Notes under the pieces: generated by a model
What the model was told of the DNA's origin: nothing
Seen by the model: the letters and a program-made list of their open reading frames with translations, nothing else
Databases searched by the model: none
Shown here: positions 1-16,039 of the stretch, one piece after another
Layout of the letters: every line of letters starts with the position of its first letter
How positions within the stretch are numbered: position 1 is the first letter of the stretch
Position numbers and translations under genes: made by a program
Source of the DNA: Ascoidea asiatica
Taxonomy: Eukaryota; Ascomycota; Saccharomycetes; Ascoideales; Ascoideaceae
Assembly: GCA_001600695.1 (NCBI GenBank)
Contig: BCKQ01000004.1
Span: 744,001 to 808,000 of the forward strand
Direction of reading: 5' to 3'
Length of the DNA: 64,000 bases

Positions 1-885
1 AAAAAAGATTCTGTAATAACTTCATATAGATGTCATGGTTTTACTTATATGAGAGGTGCTTCTGTTAAAGAAGTTCTTGGTGAATTAATGGGTAGAAGAA
101 TTGGTGTTTCTTATGGTAAAGGTGGTTCAATGCATATGTATACAACTGGTTTTTATGGTGGTAATGGTATTGTTGGTGCTCAAGTACCTTTAGGTACAGG
201 TTTAGCATTTGCTCATAAATATAAAAATGAAAAAAATTGTACTTTTAATTTATATGGTGATGGTGCCGCAAATCAAGGTCAAGTTTTTGAAAGTTTTAAT
301 ATGGCAAAATTATATGATTTACCATGTATTTATGTTTGTGAAAATAATAAATATGGTATGGGTACTTCTGCTGCAAGATCTTCTGCAATGACTGAATATT
401 ATAAAAGAGGTCAATATATTCCAGGTTTAAAAGTTAATGGTATGGATATTTTAGCAACTTATCAAGCTTCAAAATTTGCAAAAGATTGGGCAATTTCTGG
501 TAAAGGTCCTTTAGTTTTAGAATTTGAAACTTATAGATATGGTGGTCATTCAATGTCTGATCCTGGTACAACTTATAGAACTAGAGAAGAAGTTCAACAT
601 ATGAGATCAACTAATGATCCAATTAATGGTTTAAAAAGTAAATTATTAGAATTTAATATTGCTAATGAAGATGAAATTAAATCTTATGATAAAGCTGCAA
701 GAAAATATGTTGATGAACAAGTTAAAGAAGCTGATGCTTCTCCTCCTCCAGAAGCTAAAATGAGTATATTATTTGAAGATGTTTATGTTCCAGGTAGTGA
801 AATTCCAGTTTTAAGAGGTCGTATCTCTGATGATTCTTGGGATTTTGCTAAAAATGCCTTTGTTCACACTCACAGACAACAATAA
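1..885 (+). CDS. PDA1: Pyruvate dehydrogenase E1 alpha subunit (3' part)
   Basis: This is the thiamine-pyrophosphate-dependent E1 alpha subunit of the mitochondrial pyruvate dehydrogenase complex, which decarboxylates pyruvate in the matrix. The frame is open from base 1, so the start codon and targeting peptide lie upstream of the window. Visible family marks are YRCHGFTYMRGASV near the left edge, GRRIGVSYGKGGSMHMY, the TPP-binding stretch starting GDGAANQGQVFE and ending near CENNKYGMGT, and the phosphorylation loop YRYGGHSMSDPGTTYRTREE with its regulatory serine. It ends HTHRQQ-TAA. About 294 residues are present out of the roughly 420 usual for yeast Pda1, so about the first 30% is missing. 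SPC2 follows on the same strand after about 360 bp. Identification is by near-continuous agreement with known E1 alpha proteins. Confidence 0.97.
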   Translation, partial: KKDSVITSYRCHGFTYMRGASVKEVLGELMGRRIGVSYGKGGSMHMYTTGFYGGNGIVGAQVPLGTGLAFAHKYKNEKNCTFNLYGDGAANQGQVFESFNMAKLYDLPCIYVCENNKYGMGTSAARSSAMTEYYKRGQYIPGLKVNGMDILATYQASKFAKDWAISGKGPLVLEFETYRYGGHSMSDPGTTYRTREEVQHMRSTNDPINGLKSKLLEFNIANEDEIKSYDKAARKYVDEQVKEADASPPPEAKMSILFEDVYVPGSEIPVLRGRISDDSWDFAKNAFVHTHRQQ

Positions 886-1249
886 TTACTCTAATTACCT
901 ACTTACATACTTACTTTAGAATTATTTAATCAATAAATTTCAATAAATATTAATCAATACATTTATTTTTACTCAATTACATACTTAATACAATACTTAA
1001 TACAATATTTAATAAGATATTTAATTGTATTTTGTAGTAAACCCACAAACACGGTCTCATTTCCACTCATTTTTTTTGTTCCGGTGGAGTATTTCTTTAC
1101 ACCATGTTTAAAATTGAAATAAATGAATGAACTGAATATACTGTATATTAAATAGATTATACAATAGTAAATATATTTATCAATTAATTAACAACTATAT
1201 AAATATATAAATATATAAATATATAAATATAACCAAATAATATATTAAA
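886..1249. other. Intergenic PDA1-SPC2
   Basis: AT-rich spacer serving as PDA1 3' flank and SPC2 promoter. A small GC-richer patch (about 1030-1100) and an ATATAA tandem run just before the SPC2 ATG are the only landmarks. No gene seen. Confidence 0.6.
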
Positions 1250-1920
1250 ATGGAAGCAAATATAAAGAGAATAAACATTCAGTAAGTCAATTAACTAATT
1301 AATAACAAAACCTTAACATATAATTCAATTCATATTCTAACTAACTTTCCTACTTTAGTTCTGCAAATGATTTAAAAAATAATTGTGATGATAATTTACC
1401 ATATATTTTTCAAAAACTTAATTTTAAACAAAATTTTTTATTAAAAGATATTGAATTAACTTTATCTTTAATATTATCAATAATTGCTTCAATTACTTAT
1501 TATATTGATAAAAAATTTGATTTTAAATTATCTTATAATTATACTTTAATCTTAGTTCTTTCTTACATTTTTTTTCAATTAATTTTATTAATTCATAATT
1601 ACTTTTTTCAAAAAAATATAAAATATATTGGTTATTATAATAATGATAATAATAAGAATAATAATAATGACAATAAGAATAATAATGATGGAAGAAAAAT
1701 AATTATTGAAACAACAATAAATAAAAAAAAACCAGAACCAAATTATTTTATTAAAATTCAATTAATAAATTCTAAAATTTCAAATCCAAAAAAATTAATT
1801 AAAAGTAAACCTTTTGAAACTTCAATTAGTTTTACAAAATTATTTAATGAAAATGGTTTTTTACAATTAGATGAATTTCAAAATTTTTTTCAAAATACAA
1901 TCTCAAAAATGTCAAATTAA
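1250..1920 (+). CDS. SPC2: Signal peptidase complex subunit 2 (two exons)
   Basis: This encodes the small non-catalytic Spc2/SPC25 subunit of the ER signal peptidase complex. I join exon 1 (1250-1281) to exon 2 (1359-1920); the 77-nt intron has a GTAAGT donor, a CTAAC branch point and a TTTAG acceptor. The join gives 197 residues. Without splicing the first exon reads into a stop at once, and the second exon has no good ATG, so the gene is easily missed. Family marks are the opening INIHSANDLK, then DDNLPYIFQKLNF, a two-helix membrane hairpin (ELTLSLILSIIASITYYID and a second hydrophobic segment), and the post-membrane motif KYIGYY. A polar Asn/Lys-rich insert follows, then a cytosolic domain with FIKIQL and the TKLFNENGFL stretch. 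The N-terminus matches the INVYS-type start of yeast Spc2. Confidence 0.85.
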
Positions 1921-2008
1921 TCAAAAATTACATAAAGTATATATATTATATATATTATATATATTATATATATACATAAATTATATAAAATTATTATTAT
2001 TAAATCAT

Positions 2009-3202
2009 TTAATTATCGTAAAAATTACTATTACTTATTTCATTACATAAATTATCAATAAGTTCTTCTTCATTTATTTCTTTACTTATATCATCCAAAT
2101 CTTTTTCATTTTTATTATCAATTTCAAATTTTGAAACAAGAAAACTACTTTTATCCATTTCACTAAATTCTCTTAAAAATTCAACAAAAAACATTGGTAA
2201 AATTTTTAATATTGAAATAAATTTTCCATATAAAGGTAAAGTTAATTCACCAATTTTATTTTTTTTAATATTTTTATAAATTAAATTTGCAATAATTTTA
2301 TGATTTAAAATTGGTGCAAAAAATTTTTTTGGTGGTTTAATATCATTAAATAAAATTGTATCTAATTGACCTAATTTAATTAATAAAAGTTTAATATTTT
2401 TTAAATTTTTTAATTTAATTTCATGAATTATTGATTCATGTAATGAAATTATTGAAGATTTTGTCATTGAATAAATTGATAAATTTGATGGACCAATTAA
2501 ACCTAAAACTGAAGATATATTAATTATAAATAATTTTCTATTACATGAATTTTTTGAATTTTTTGAATTTTCTGATAATTTTATAAAAAATTTCATTGAA
2601 ATTATATATGATAATAAATTAATTTCAATAATTTTAAAAATTTTTGAAATTGATAAATCATTAAAAGATTCATTATGTTTTATACCAACATTATTAATTA
2701 AAATTGTTACTTTACCAATATTATTTTCAATTTTTTTAAATATATTAATTAATTTATTTTTATTTGAAACATCACAATTGCAAAAAAAAACTCTATTGAA
2801 ATAATCAATTTTTTGAGTTTTTTCAATATATTCTTTTTTTAAAATTGAATTATTTAAATTAATATTATCAATTAAACAAATTTTACAATTTTTTTCATTA
2901 AATAAAAAATTCTTTAAAATTTCATAACCTAAACCTCTAGAACCACCTAAGATTAAAACAACATCATTTGAATTAATCTCAAATTTATTTGATCCATTAT
3001 TATTAAAAATTTTAATTTTATAAAAATCATTAAATTTTGAAAGTAAAAAAACTATTACTATTATAAAAATTAAAAATCTTATATAATTAGAGTAATATTT
3101 CGAAGAGGTATTTAAATCTAAAATAATTAATAAAATAAAACTAATTAATTGTCCATAAAAACCAAAAAAAAGGTCTATACTAAATTTTGTTGGTTTTAAC
3201 AT
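2009..3202 (-). CDS. TDA5: Membrane-bound short-chain dehydrogenase, Tda5-like
   Basis: A 397-residue short-chain dehydrogenase/reductase. Two hydrophobic segments (about residues 12-30 and 40-54) precede a Rossmann domain with the cofactor motif GGSRGLG (86-92), NNVG (170-173), catalytic Ser in INISSV (about 230) and the YSMTK pair (Tyr244, Lys248). A membrane anchor followed by an SDR domain is the layout of fungal Tda5 and of animal retinol-dehydrogenase-10-like enzymes; yeast Tda5 is shorter, about 326 residues. The C-terminus adds an acidic tail ending NFYDN. It lies tail to tail with SPC2 and head to head with YML6. The substrate is unknown; the SDR assignment is firm and the Tda5 orthology is inferred from domain layout. 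Confidence 0.7.
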   Translation of the reverse strand: MLKPTKFSIDLFFGFYGQLISFILLIILDLNTSSKYYSNYIRFLIFIIVIVFLLSKFNDFYKIKIFNNNGSNKFEINSNDVVLILGGSRGLGYEILKNFLFNEKNCKICLIDNINLNNSILKKEYIEKTQKIDYFNRVFFCNCDVSNKNKLINIFKKIENNIGKVTILINNVGIKHNESFNDLSISKIFKIIEINLLSYIISMKFFIKLSENSKNSKNSCNRKLFIINISSVLGLIGPSNLSIYSMTKSSIISLHESIIHEIKLKNLKNIKLLLIKLGQLDTILFNDIKPPKKFFAPILNHKIIANLIYKNIKKNKIGELTLPLYGKFISILKILPMFFVEFLREFSEMDKSSFLVSKFEIDNKNEKDLDDISKEINEEELIDNLCNEISNSNFYDN

Positions 3203-3744
3203 TTATTTTAAATTTATTACAAGAATTGAAGAAAATAATTGAAGAAATTAATTGAACATGATTTTTTCAATACTTTATACCGAATTTGAATTTAGAATAT
3301 CTTTAAAGTCTAATAGAAAAGTCATTAATAGTGATTATCAATTGACCATTTAAATCTTGATATTAATTCTATTCATTTCTTAAAATAAAATAGTTCTAAA
3401 TCTCAAAAATTCAAAAGCAAATTACTAAAAGATGAGAAATAATTTCAGTTTCTTCAGTTCATTGCCTCAGTTACGATTTTATCAAACTTTTTATTTTTAT
3501 TTTCAGCTGTTAATTTTTTAATATTTTTATTGAAATTTAGAAAAGCAGGAAGAAGAAAAACCGCGGGCATGGAAAATAATGAAAACATTGCGGAAACTAC
3601 ACGGATTTCTGGTGTTTTTTGTTTTGTGCGAGCGAAACGAAATTAACAAAAGGAAACAAAAATAATTAAATTGATGAGAGAAATGAAATGAAGGAAACAG
3701 AGGATTGAAAGACAGGAAATATAGTGGTAATACAAGCAGGAATA
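3203..3744. other. Divergent promoter TDA5 / YML6
   Basis: Shared upstream region of two divergent genes. It holds a GC-richer patch at about 3540-3650 in otherwise AT-rich DNA. No gene seen; a short minus-strand ORF overlapping YML6 exons is a shadow. Confidence 0.6.
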
Positions 3745-4752
3745 ATGTTTAGAAATACTTCAATTATTAGCACGATAAGGCCATTTGGAGTGGTATGTAT
3801 AGTGTATTGTTTTATTCCGGTAAAATGGTGATTGGTTTTTTTGAGTATCGTTTTACTAACAGATCTTATCTTTTTATTATTTAGAATCCATTGATTAAAA
3901 GTTGTCATTTAGCAACAGCAGCAGAGACAGTAGCTCCAGTATCTCCAGAAACACCAACTTTACATGTTTCAGGTAAGCATATTTTTTTATTGATTCAATA
4001 ATGATAATATAGTTTCATTTATACTAATATTTCTCTTTTTTTTTTATTTAGAACCACCAAAATATGTATTGGCATCATTAAGAACATTTCCATCATTAGA
4101 ACCTAAATCATTTATACCAGTTAATGCCAAATATTTAAATGAACCAATTCGTAGAGATATTTTATGGAGAGCAGTTGTAATGGAAGCAGATAATGCAAGA
4201 GTTGGATCTTCAAATCCTCCAGGACGTTCTCAAAAAGGTTATTCCAGAAGAAAATTACATCAACAAAAAGGTCTTGGTAAAGCAAGAGTTGGTGATGCAA
4301 ATTCTCCAATAAGAGTTGAAGGTGGTAGAGCTCATGCAAGAAATGCACCAAATGATTATACAACTAAATTACCTTCAAAAATTTATGGTTTATCTTATAA
4401 AATTGCTTTAAGTTATCATTATCAAAATGGTAGTTTATTTATTATAGGTAAAGATAAATATGTTGAAGAAGATAAAACTGATTTACCAATATGTGATTTT
4501 GTAACAGATAATGAAATTGCAACAAAATTATTTTTAAAATCTCATAATTTAAAAAATAAAAATTTATTATTTATTGTTGATAATGAAAGAAAAAATTTAT
4601 TAAATTCTTCTGAATCTTTTGGTTCAAAAATTGATATTATATCTAAAGAACTTGTTGAAGTTAGAGATATATTAAGAGCTCAAAGAGTATTTATTGAATT
4701 ACCTGCTCTTAAATTCATAAGTAAAGGAATTAGAGATTTACAAAATCATTAA
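3745..4752 (+). CDS. YML6: Mitochondrial large-subunit ribosomal protein uL4m (three exons)
   Basis: Mitochondrial ribosomal protein L4, a large-subunit protein lining the exit tunnel. Exons are 3745-3792, 3885-3972 and 4052-4752, giving 278 residues. Intron 1 (92 nt) has donor GTATGT and branch TACTAAC (3854-3860); intron 2 (79 nt) has donor GTAAGC and a TACTAAT-like branch. The N-terminus MFRNTSIISTIRPFGV is basic and hydroxylated like a matrix targeting peptide. The conserved core includes RRDILWRAVVMEADNARVGS, a basic loop GYSRRKLHQQKGLGKARVGD that fits the tunnel extension, the GGRAHARNAP motif, and LPSKIYGLSYKIALSYHYQ. The last exon alone has no proper ATG, so an unspliced reading would truncate the protein. 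Frames join cleanly at both splice junctions. Confidence 0.9.
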
Positions 4753-5421
4753 ATTAAAAACATTTTTTACAATAAACATTGATATAATACTTGTATATAA
4801 AAATAAATTAATATAGTATAGATCAAAAGCTGTGTTTTACAAACTTTGCTTTTCTCTCTCTCTCTCTTCAATAGAATAAATATTTCGGATTTTTCACCAC
4901 TCAACTCAGAAGTCTCGATAAATTTAGTTGAACCAACTCAGATCAACACTCAGATCAATTTCAGCTTGTGAAATTTTCATGTTAAGTTCGAACACTCCAA
5001 AAACACAAAAACACAAAAACACAAAAGCCAATTCTAAATCTAGAACGTTTTTGAGGTTTGACAATTCTAAACCTTAATTTAGAATTACTTTTGCAGCCCT
5101 ACTTTTAAAAAATTATTTATCAAATTTGCAGCCCTATATAAATTCACGTGAAATGTGTAAAAATTATACACAATGACTGCTTTTCAGCCAACTCGAGCAA
5201 CTCAAACTTGACTTGAAGCGGTACTCGCTTATCTAATCACTGCATAATCAGTCTTTTTCTACCGGTGGGTTTTTGGAAATGCTCCAATTTTCCACTTTGC
5301 GTAGCGATAACTTCAATATATTGAATATACTGAATATATTAAATAAATCAATTAATCTAAAAATTATACATACTTCTAAGGAACAAAAGTAATCAGTAAA
5401 AAAAAAATAATCATAGTCAAG
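4753..5421. other. RPS18 upstream region
   Basis: YML6 3' flank and RPS18 promoter. It holds a TC-dinucleotide run (about 4851-4867), a short ACACAAAA tandem repeat (about 4995-5030) and the promoter motifs listed separately. No gene seen. Confidence 0.6.
5090..5150 (+). promoter_or_regulatory. Tbf1/Cbf1-type ribosomal protein promoter motifs
   Basis: TTTGCAGCCCTA occurs twice in direct orientation, ending at 5101 and 5136, followed by a palindromic CACGTG at 5145-5150, about 270-330 bp before the RPS18 ATG. AGCCCTA resembles Tbf1 half-sites and CACGTG is the Cbf1 core. In Candida albicans these factors, rather than Rap1, mark ribosomal protein promoters. Motifs are seen directly; factor identity is inferred. 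Confidence 0.55.
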
Positions 5422-6534
5422 ATGTCTTTAGTTGTTCAAGAACAAGGTAGTTTCCAACACATTTTACGGTATGTTTAACTAAAAGACTTAAAAATTGGGA
5501 GTGAATATGAATATGAAAATTGAATGATTATCAAAAATGAAATAAAATGAAAAAGAATTAATAAAAATGAAAATAGAAAATAGAATAAAGAATATAGAAT
5601 ATACCAGTATTGAAAAAGTAAAATGAAGAAGATAAGAAAATGATTTTGAATTCAATATCCTGCGAAGAATATCATTAAGTCATAATTTTCAAATAGAGTA
5701 CAAATCATCTTTGAAAATGAAACTTGATCTAAAGATCAAAGAACTTTTATTAAAATATAGAAAATAGTCTTTTCTTTAGATTCTCTACAGATTGATAAAT
5801 ATGAATCAGACTATTCATAAATATCAAAAATCTTATGAAGAAATGCATATTTGAAAATCATGGGAAATGTCTATATACTGAATAAGTCGTTTCTCAAAAT
5901 GCATATCATGAAATTTATAAATAAAAATATCTTATACATTCTATACATTTTTTATGAATATACTAAAAGTATAAAAGATAGAAACTAAATAACTTTCAAC
6001 ATTTATTGTAAAATTTGATATTCATTTTTTAGAAGAACCCTTTTAATTTTACAACTTAAAATCATTTAAATCACAATTCTAAATTACTAACTTTTTTTTT
6101 TTTTTTTTTTTTTTCATTAATATAGTTTACTTAACACCAATGTTGATGGTAGAATTAAGATTATGTACGCATTAACTACCATTCGTGGTGTTGGTCGTCG
6201 TTATGCAAATTTAGTTTGTAAAAAAGCTGATGTAGATTTATCAAAAAGAGCTGGTGAATTAACTCAAGAAGAATTAGAAAGAATTGTTACAATTATGCAA
6301 AATCCAACTCAATATAAAATTCCAGCTTGGTTCTTGAATAGACAACGTGATTTTACTGATGGTAAAGATTATCATACTTTAGCAAATCAATTAGAATCAA
6401 AATTACGTGATGATTTAGAAAGATTAAAGAAAATTAGAGCTCACAGAGGTATTCGTCATTATTTTGGTTTAAAAGTTAGAGGTCAACATACCAAAACCAC
6501 CAGTCGTCGTGGTAAGACTGTATCTGGTAGATAA
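5422..6534 (+). CDS. RPS18: Cytosolic small-subunit ribosomal protein uS13 (S18e), intron-containing
   Basis: Ribosomal protein uS13 of the 40S head, contacting 5S rRNA and tRNA regions. Exon 1 is 5422-5468 and exon 2 is 6126-6534, joined through an Arg codon to give 151 residues. The opening [19 protein letters not shown] and [20 protein letters not shown] match yeast Rps18 almost residue for residue, as does the [20 protein letters not shown] stretch. The C-terminus [10 protein letters not shown] is longer than in S. cerevisiae, where the protein stops soon after the GRR motif; it resembles the extended tail of most other eukaryotes. Early-intron placement and the promoter motifs fit a heavily expressed ribosomal gene. 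Confidence 0.97.
5469..6125 (+). other. RPS18 spliceosomal intron (657 nt)
   Basis: The donor is GTATGT at 5469, the branch point TACTAAC lies in the 6084-6093 stretch, a run of about two dozen T follows, and the acceptor is ATATAG ending at 6125. It is by far the longest intron in the window; the others are 77-114 nt. No snoRNA C/D or H/ACA signature was convincingly seen inside. Confidence 0.85.
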
Positions 6535-6851
6535 TTTTATTATTTCAAGTTTTTGTACTTATATCTTATCTAATTATCTAAATTTGTTTGTTATCTAATA
6601 AATTCTTAACTTTCATATCAATATGAATTATTCAATCCTTGTAGTAATATTACAATTGTTCCATAATATTATGTTATTATTTATAATTTATTATTTTTAG
6701 TTACTATTTATTATTTACTATTTAGCTGCAAAATAATAACTATTTCTATCTATACAAAATTTGGACTTAAACTAAAATTAATACAAACAAAAACTTAAAA
6801 AAAAAGAAAATCATATCATTCAGATTATAACAAGCAACAAAAATCTTGACT
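6535..6851. other. Convergent 3' region RPS18 / GCN2
   Basis: AT-rich spacer between two convergent genes. Nothing else seen. Confidence 0.6.
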
Positions 6852-13161
<6,310 letters not shown>

Positions 13162-14898
13162 TCACCAAAATCTCCAAGATAAATTAGAATCAATACCGTA
13201 AACTTTTTCAATTTCTTGTTTTAAATTAAAACCTAATAAAACATCAGGAGAAAATAAATCTAAAGATATTTTTGAATCATTATTCAAACTTAATTGAGAA
13301 GTTGATTTTGAAATATTTAAAGGAGAATTCGATAAAGAATTAATTGGAGAACTTAAAGCTGAAGATGAATTTGAATTTGAATTTGAATTTGAGATTAAAT
13401 TAGATGATAAGGATAATGAAGAAGAAGAAGATTCTGATAATGAAAGTGATAATGAAGAATTAAAAGAGGTAGAAGGTGTAGAAGAATTTGTAGAATTTGA
13501 AAAAGATTTTTGAAAATCTTTTAATAAAGAAATTGCAATACCTTTACCACCTAAAGAAGTTTGAAAAGTTTGAAAACCTTCAATATTAAAAATTTTAGTT
13601 AATTTTAAAATTTTTTGATCAAAATTATCAATATCATCATTTAAAATTGTTATTGCACAACCTCCACCACCAGCACCAGTTAATTTAGTTTCACCAATAT
13701 TTAATAAATCACAATTTAATTTAATTTTTTCTAAAGTTGGATGAGAAACACCTAAAGAAATTAATAAACCATGATTAATTCTAATTAATTGATTAATTTT
13801 TAATTTTGAATTTTTATCTAAATATGGATTAATTAATAAATTATAAGCTTCATTTGTTAAATTTTCAATTGAATCTAAGATTGAATTTGAAATTTTTGGA
13901 AAATTATTAATTAAATTTGAAACATTTAAAACTAAATCTGAAGTTTTTCTTTGATGAGTTGTATTTGTTAATAATAATTTTAAATTTGGAAAATTTGTAA
14001 ATTTAGTTCTAATTATTGGAGAATTTAAATTTAATTTAATTCTTTGAAACATTATTGCACCACCAAAAGTTGAAACAGTATTATCAATACCAGAAGGATT
14101 ACCATGAATACATTTTTCAGCCATAAAAGCCCAAGAATCAATAAACTTTATATCTTTTTCATCTTCGTTATCATTATTAATATTGGGATTTGAATCAGTA
14201 GTTGTTAAAGAAGAAACAGATGATGAAGAGGAAGAAGAAGAAGGGGTTTTTACATGATTACCTAAGATTGATAAAGCTGCGGCTAAACAAACTGCTAAAG
14301 AAGCTGAAGAACCTAAACCAGCGCCAATTGGTAAAGTTGATCTTGTAGTTAAAGTAAAACCTTTTAAATTTTTTATATTATTTTTAGTTTTATTGTTTTT
14401 ATTATCATTTGAATTACATAATAAATTAATATAAAGATATAAAAATGCAAAAGCAGATGCATAATGTATAGAATCTTTAATATCATAAATTAAATTATCA
14501 GAAATATAATCAACAATCTCAGGAATTAAATCATTAGTTGGAATTGAAGAAGAAATTGAAGAAATTGAAGATAAATTTTGAAATTTTGATAAATTCCAAT
14601 TATGATTAAATTTTATATCTGGAAATTTTAAAGATATTAAATTTGAATTATTTGGAGTTATTAAAAGGTAAGTTCTTAAAGAAACAGCAGCAGCAATTGC
14701 AGGCTAAATTAAAAAAATATTGTTAGTTTTTTTTTGAAATTATTAAAATTTTTCATAAGCGCCATAAGATTTATATATTTATACATACAGTATATTTATA
14801 TTTATATTTATACTTACTTTACCATATACGGCGGCATGTTCACCAAATAATATTACTTTTCCAGGAGAAGAAACTAGAAATGGATCAAATGAATTCAT
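13162..14898 (-). CDS. ERG12: Mevalonate kinase (two exons)
   Basis: Mevalonate kinase phosphorylates mevalonate with ATP in the cytosolic isoprenoid/sterol pathway. Exon 1 is 14818-14898 (27 codons with SSPGKVILFGEHAAVYGK, GHMP-kinase motif 1) and exon 2 is 13162-14703. The 114-nt intron (14704-14817) has a GTAAGT donor, AACTAAC branch and TTTAG acceptor. Exon 2 opens PAIAAAVSLRTYLLI, contains motif 2 LPIGAGLGSSASLAV, the EKCIHGNPSGIDN stretch and motif 3 LTGAGGGGCAITIL. The join gives 540 residues against about 443 in S. cerevisiae. The excess is a Ser-rich insert after motif 2 (near 14180-14240) and a long Ser/Asn-rich stretch before the C-terminus. Without the intron the first ATG in the frame is at 14124, which would lose motifs 1 and 2. 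The stop is TGA. Confidence 0.93.
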
Positions 14899-16039
14899 TT
14901 TAATTTTATATTTTATTGAAGAATATGAAGGTTATGATTTTGTTATTGATGTTGAAGTTGATGTTGATGTTGATTAAGATTGAGAATGAGATTGAGATTG
15001 AGAGTTTTGATAATAATTGTAAGATAAGAATATGAAATGAATATTAATTAATTTTAAACATTGAATTGTAATGGAGATAAATGAAATGAAATGAGTAAAT
15101 ATTTTATATTTTCTTATAGATGATGATATTATAGATATTATAGATATATTACAATAAAGAATACAATAAAGACTATCCTGAAGATATTCTCTAGAACGAG
15201 CGACAACGAGTTGAATCTATCTCTGGGCAGATGCAAATATATATAGAAATATATATCTAAATATATGTAGAATTGGAAATGGAATAGTAGTAGATATAGG
15301 ATTCTGGAATAGAATAAATATACAAATACAGTAAGCAGTGCATCCACTAGTACCACTACCACTACTACCACCACTACCACTTCTTATCTCATCACTTGTT
15401 CTCGTGTCACAGCAACAGCAACAACAGCAAACAACTCCAGCACCGTTCTTTGTCAGTCTCCAGTACTGCCACCACCACCACTACTACAGTACTACTACCA
15501 CTATTCTCTTTGTATTCTCTAACCACAGAGCAACACTCGTTCTTTGTTTTGCTGTTATTATCCAAGTTGTTCCATTTATAAAGGGTATTATCACCTGAAT
15601 GTTCTTATCCTGAACTTTTTACTATAACAATTAGTCCTACTAACACAGGTATCACCCTCTTCTTTTTAGTGTCAATCCTTTATATTGCCCTCGATTATTT
15701 CGGTAATTATTTTTCACTTTCAATCAATCAATCAAACAAATAAATAAATAATGAATAACAATAAGTAATAAGAATACACAAGTCAATATAAAGACAATCA
15801 CAATTACCAAGTGAAGTTATGATTTATTTATTTTTTTAATCACTTTTTCCCATTGTTGTTTCCCATTTTGTTATTCATTTGATTATTCATATAAAATTCT
15901 ACATCTACGTATTATAATAATCATTCATTCCATTTTTTTTAATTATTAATTATTTAATGTATTACAAAAAATTCAATTTTTCAAAATTTATTCATATATA
16001 CATAAGTATATTTATATATATTTATATATATTATTGAAT
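14899..16039. other. ERG12 promoter / GUT2 3' flank with triplet repeats
   Basis: Holds short GATGTT triplet runs (14945-14975), TACCAC/ACCACC-type triplets (about 15345-15385 and 15465-15500) and CAGCAA triplets (about 15408-15430). These create spurious His/Thr/Val-rich ORFs on both strands. No credible gene. Confidence 0.55.

Noticed and set aside
15138-15598. His/Thr/Val-rich ORFs between ERG12 and GUT2
   Set aside because: Produced by trinucleotide repeats; both strands and several frames are open and none has a plausible protein.
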